A DNA stretch of 64,000 nucleotides from the NCBI GenBank assembly GCA_964386325.1, contig CAYLQY010000004.1:102572-166571 (forward strand), in the 5' to 3' direction. Numbering within the stretch: the stretch's first letter is position 1; each line of letters starts with the position of its first letter. This DNA is from Anaerorhabdus sp964386325. GTDB lineage: Bacteria; Bacillota_I; Bacilli_A; Erysipelotrichales; Erysipelotrichaceae. The translations under genes were made by a program, and so were the position numbers. Below the pieces are notes generated by a model that was not told where the DNA came from, searched no databases, and saw only the letters and a program-made list of their open reading frames with translations. Of the stretch, positions 62,039-64,000 are shown piece after piece.

Positions 62039-62575
62039 ATGAAAGACTTAAAGGGAACAAAAACTGAAAAAAACTTAATGGATGCTTTCTCTGGTGAAAG
62101 CCAAGCTCGTAATAAGTACACTTACTACGCTGGAAAAGCTAAAAAAGAAGGTTACGAACAAATATCTGCTTTATTTTTACAAACAGCTGATAACGAAAAA
62201 GAACATGCTAAATTGTGGTTTAAATTATTTCATGGTATAGGTAACACAATGGAAAACTTAAACGACGCTGCAGCAGGTGAAAATTACGAATGGACTGATA
62301 TGTATGCTCGTATGGCTGATGAAGCTGATGAAGAAGGTTTTCCAGAAATCGCTGAAACTATGCGTGGTGTAGCAGCTATTGAAAAAACACATGAAGAACG
62401 CTATAGAAAATTATTAGCGAATATTGAAAACGGTGAAGTATTTGTAAAAAAAGAAGAAACAGTTTGGGAATGCCGTAACTGTGGACATCTATACATTGGT
62501 ACAAATGCTCCGGAAGTTTGCCCAGTTTGTTTACATGCTAAGGCTTACTTCATGGTTCATCCAACAAATTATTAA
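62039..62575 (+). CDS. Rubrerythrin
   Basis: Non-heme di-iron peroxidase that reduces H2O2 in anaerobes. 178 residues from ATG 62039 (AAAGGAG upstream). An N-terminal ferritin-like four-helix domain with the metal Glu/His set: FSGESQARNKYTYYAGKAKK, LFLQTADNEKEHAKLWFKLF, EIAETMRGVAAIEKTHEERY. A C-terminal rubredoxin domain: VWECRNCGHLYIGTNAP and CPVCLHAKAYF (two CxxC). Presence suggests an anaerobic or air-sensitive lifestyle. Confidence 0.96.
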   Translation: MKDLKGTKTEKNLMDAFSGESQARNKYTYYAGKAKKEGYEQISALFLQTADNEKEHAKLWFKLFHGIGNTMENLNDAAAGENYEWTDMYARMADEADEEGFPEIAETMRGVAAIEKTHEERYRKLLANIENGEVFVKKEETVWECRNCGHLYIGTNAPEVCPVCLHAKAYFMVHPTNY

Positions 62576-62580
62576 AAATA

Positions 62581-62610
62581 AAAAGTGGATTATTCAATCC
62601 ACTTTTTTTT
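62581..62610. terminator. Bidirectional terminator between rubrerythrin and helicase
   Basis: 10-base perfect arms AAAGTGGATT and AATCCACTTT around ATTC, T runs on both strands. Confidence 0.9.
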
Positions 62611-64000
62611 AGTCTTCTTTTTTAGTTCTTTTTCTATCGGTTTTTCTTTTGTCATCTCTAGCTGGCTTTTTCTTGTCGCTATAATCTTTATTAGAGTATC
62701 CTGATTTAGAATCATCTTTTCTTGAACGACTTGGTTTAGAGTCATCGCGTCTAGAACGCCCAGGCTTACTATCATCTCTTCTCGAACGACTTGGTCTAGA
62801 ATCGTCTTTACTGCGTGACTCTCCAGTTTTTTGATTAACTTGGATAGAATATCCTTTAATTGTGATATCTTTCAATTGTTTTAGGATATCTTGGATATAT
62901 TCTTTAGGTACATCAACAGTAGTGAATTTTTCGTCAATATTTATCTTCCCGATGTCTTTACCACTTAATCCAGTTGCTTCAGCAATAGCACTAACGATAT
63001 GAGCAGGGCTTATTTTATGACGATGTCCTACATTGATTTCAAGTGTAGCTTTGTCTTTAGAATGTACTTTCAATGAATCTGGTTCTCTACGTGGAGTATC
63101 GATTACTTCAAGTAGGCTAGATGCAAACATGTTATTTGCAAGTGCAAGAACTAGTTCACGATCACCAAACCCTTGAGTATTAAATTCCTCGATTAACGCT
63201 TCGATTTCTTTTGAAACTGCTTCATTAAGCATTGTAGAGATATCTGCTTTTATTTGTTCTACACGAATTTCGCGAATTTTAGAAGCTGTTGGTAATGGTT
63301 TTCTTTCAATTGTTGATTTCGTGATTCTTTCTAATTCACGCACAAGATTTCTTTGGCGTGGTGTAAGTAAAGTGATTGCAAGACCTTCTTTACCAGCACG
63401 ACCAGTACGTCCGATACGATGAACATAGTATTCAGTTTCTTGTGGGAAGTCAAAGTTGTAAACAACATCCATGTTATCAACATCAATTCCACGTGCTGCA
63501 ACATCTGTTGCTACAAGCATTGTGATTTTGTGTGATTTAAAGCGTTCCATAACATTCGCACGTGCTTCTTGTTTCATATCTCCATGAATTGCTGCAGCAG
63601 GATATCCTTTAGCAACTAAATCACTTGTAAGATCATCAACCATTTTCTTTGTATTACAGAAAATCATCGCAAGCTTAGGTCTTTGTAATTCAATTAACTG
63701 AATGAGTACTGAACGCTTGTCACCTTGTTTACACTCATAAACAACTTGTTCAATCTTAGCAGCTGTCATTTGTGTTATTGGTGTTTTGATATGTACGGGG
63801 TTCTTTTGATATTCTTGCGTAATGCGTAGAATTGGTGCAGGCATGGTTGCTGAGAATAGAATCGTTTGTCTTTCTTCAGGTAAAGTCTTGATGATTAACT
63901 CGATATCTTCTCTAAATCCCAAGTTTAGCATTTCAACAGCTTCATCAAGGACAAGTTTAGAACAAAGGTCCATATTTAAAGTATGACGATTAAAGTGGTC
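62609..64000 (-). CDS. DEAD-box family RNA helicase, C-terminal part (5' truncated by window), motif II reads DEAV
   Basis: 463 visible residues, open to the window edge (start beyond 64000). Motif II lies at 63935-63946 and reads D-E-A-V in LVLDEAVEMLNLGF instead of DEAD. SAT motif LFSATMPAPI, motif V ATDVAARGIDVDNMDVV and motif VI HRIGRTGRAG are normal. A DbpA-type RNA-binding domain (residues about 315-385) with TLEINVGHRHKISPAHI follows, then a basic tail of DDSKPxRSR repeats. Best match CshA/DbpA-like cold-shock helicases. The missing last Asp may weaken ATP hydrolysis. Confidence 0.93.
   Translation of the reverse strand, partial: DHFNRHTLNMDLCSKLVLDEAVEMLNLGFREDIELIIKTLPEERQTILFSATMPAPILRITQEYQKNPVHIKTPITQMTAAKIEQVVYECKQGDKRSVLIQLIELQRPKLAMIFCNTKKMVDDLTSDLVAKGYPAAAIHGDMKQEARANVMERFKSHKITMLVATDVAARGIDVDNMDVVYNFDFPQETEYYVHRIGRTGRAGKEGLAITLLTPRQRNLVRELERITKSTIERKPLPTASKIREIRVEQIKADISTMLNEAVSKEIEALIEEFNTQGFGDRELVLALANNMFASSLLEVIDTPRREPDSLKVHSKDKATLEINVGHRHKISPAHIVSAIAEATGLSGKDIGKINIDEKFTTVDVPKEYIQDILKQLKDITIKGYSIQVNQKTGESRSKDDSRPSRSRRDDSKPGRSRRDDSKPSRSRKDDSKSGYSNKDYSDKKKPARDDKRKTDRKRTKKED
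62700..62819 (-). repeat. Four 30-base repeats coding a basic tail
   Basis: Imperfect tandem 30-base units in the helicase gene, coding DDSRPSRSRR, DDSKPGRSRR, DDSKPSRSRK and a weaker DDSKSGYSNK. The unit is probably an RNA-binding, expandable low-complexity tail. Confidence 0.8.

Noticed and set aside
62700..62819. 30-base repeats as a CRISPR array
   Set aside because: The units are in frame, abut each other without spacers and code a basic protein tail.
1..64000. Search for tRNA, rRNA, CRISPR, prophage and restriction or other defence genes
   Set aside because: Nothing convincing was seen by eye; short or divergent elements could be missed without a computed search.

Overview
The window looks like a chromosome segment of a low-GC Gram-positive bacterium (Firmicutes/Bacillota). 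The evidence is AT-rich coding with strong GGAGG ribosome binding sites, EzrA, RqcH, ScpAB, a class B sortase, a T-box leader on leuS, a guanine-type riboswitch on purF, BlaI/M56 and SdpR/SdpI-type modules, and many lipobox proteins. Gene content and style suggest Erysipelotrichia or a relative; that is an inference and no lineage marker was compared. No tRNA or rRNA gene, CRISPR array, prophage or intact insertion sequence was seen. The only mobile DNA is a broken IS3-type orfA relic near 12.5 kb.

Layout. 1-6 kb: the end of a tightly overlapping purine operon, purL(partial)-purM-purN-purH-purD. 6-12 kb: NAD synthetase, a Cys-rich RNA uracil methyltransferase, two GNAT acetyltransferases, a VOC protein and a membrane diguanylate cyclase. 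12-17 kb: a gene-poor stretch with the IS relic, then a 1076-residue secreted beta-helix protein ending in VPNTGVK next to a class B sortase. 17-23 kb: small metabolic or unknown genes, a divergent alkylation-repair pair (AlkD-like and Ogt), a membrane-anchored glucosaminidase and a ParB-like ORF overlapping its end. 23-32 kb: housekeeping (RNA pseudouridine synthase, RqcH, guanylate kinase, SIS protein, S4 with a structured leader, EzrA, cysteine desulfurase, ThiI). 32-38 kb: phosphatases, the MnmM/YtqA pair, and a DegV plus hemolysin III operon behind a perfect palindrome. 37-42 kb: three related small lipoproteins around a cupin/HD-GYP protein, an XRE regulator with a membrane tail and an unknown anchored protein. 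42-48 kb: T-box-leuS, a second diguanylate cyclase, scpAB. 47.8-51.2 kb: a BlaI-type repressor, an M56 sensor peptidase and a lipoprotein built from two more copies of the sensor's outer domain. 51.2-53 kb: purF behind a complex leader. 53-64 kb: a DUF554 protein, Mrp ATPase, a two-component system, an ArsR-SdpI-ABC exporter operon with twin operators, a ZIP transporter, rubrerythrin and a DEAD-box-type helicase cut by the window end.

How the parts connect. PurF, the committed step of purine synthesis, is about 46 kb from the rest of the pathway in this window and has its own purine-sensing leader. Cyclic di-GMP turnover is represented by two membrane GGDEF proteins and one HD-GYP protein. 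The cell surface is served by the sortase pair, the glucosaminidase and at least four lipoproteins. The most distinctive local system is the BlaI/M56/lipoprotein operon. The most distinctive small-scale features are the overlapping ParB-like ORF, the duplicated ribosome binding site inside the XRE gene, the DEAV motif in the helicase, the purF leader and two unexplained RNA-like folds at 32.2 and 34.2 kb.
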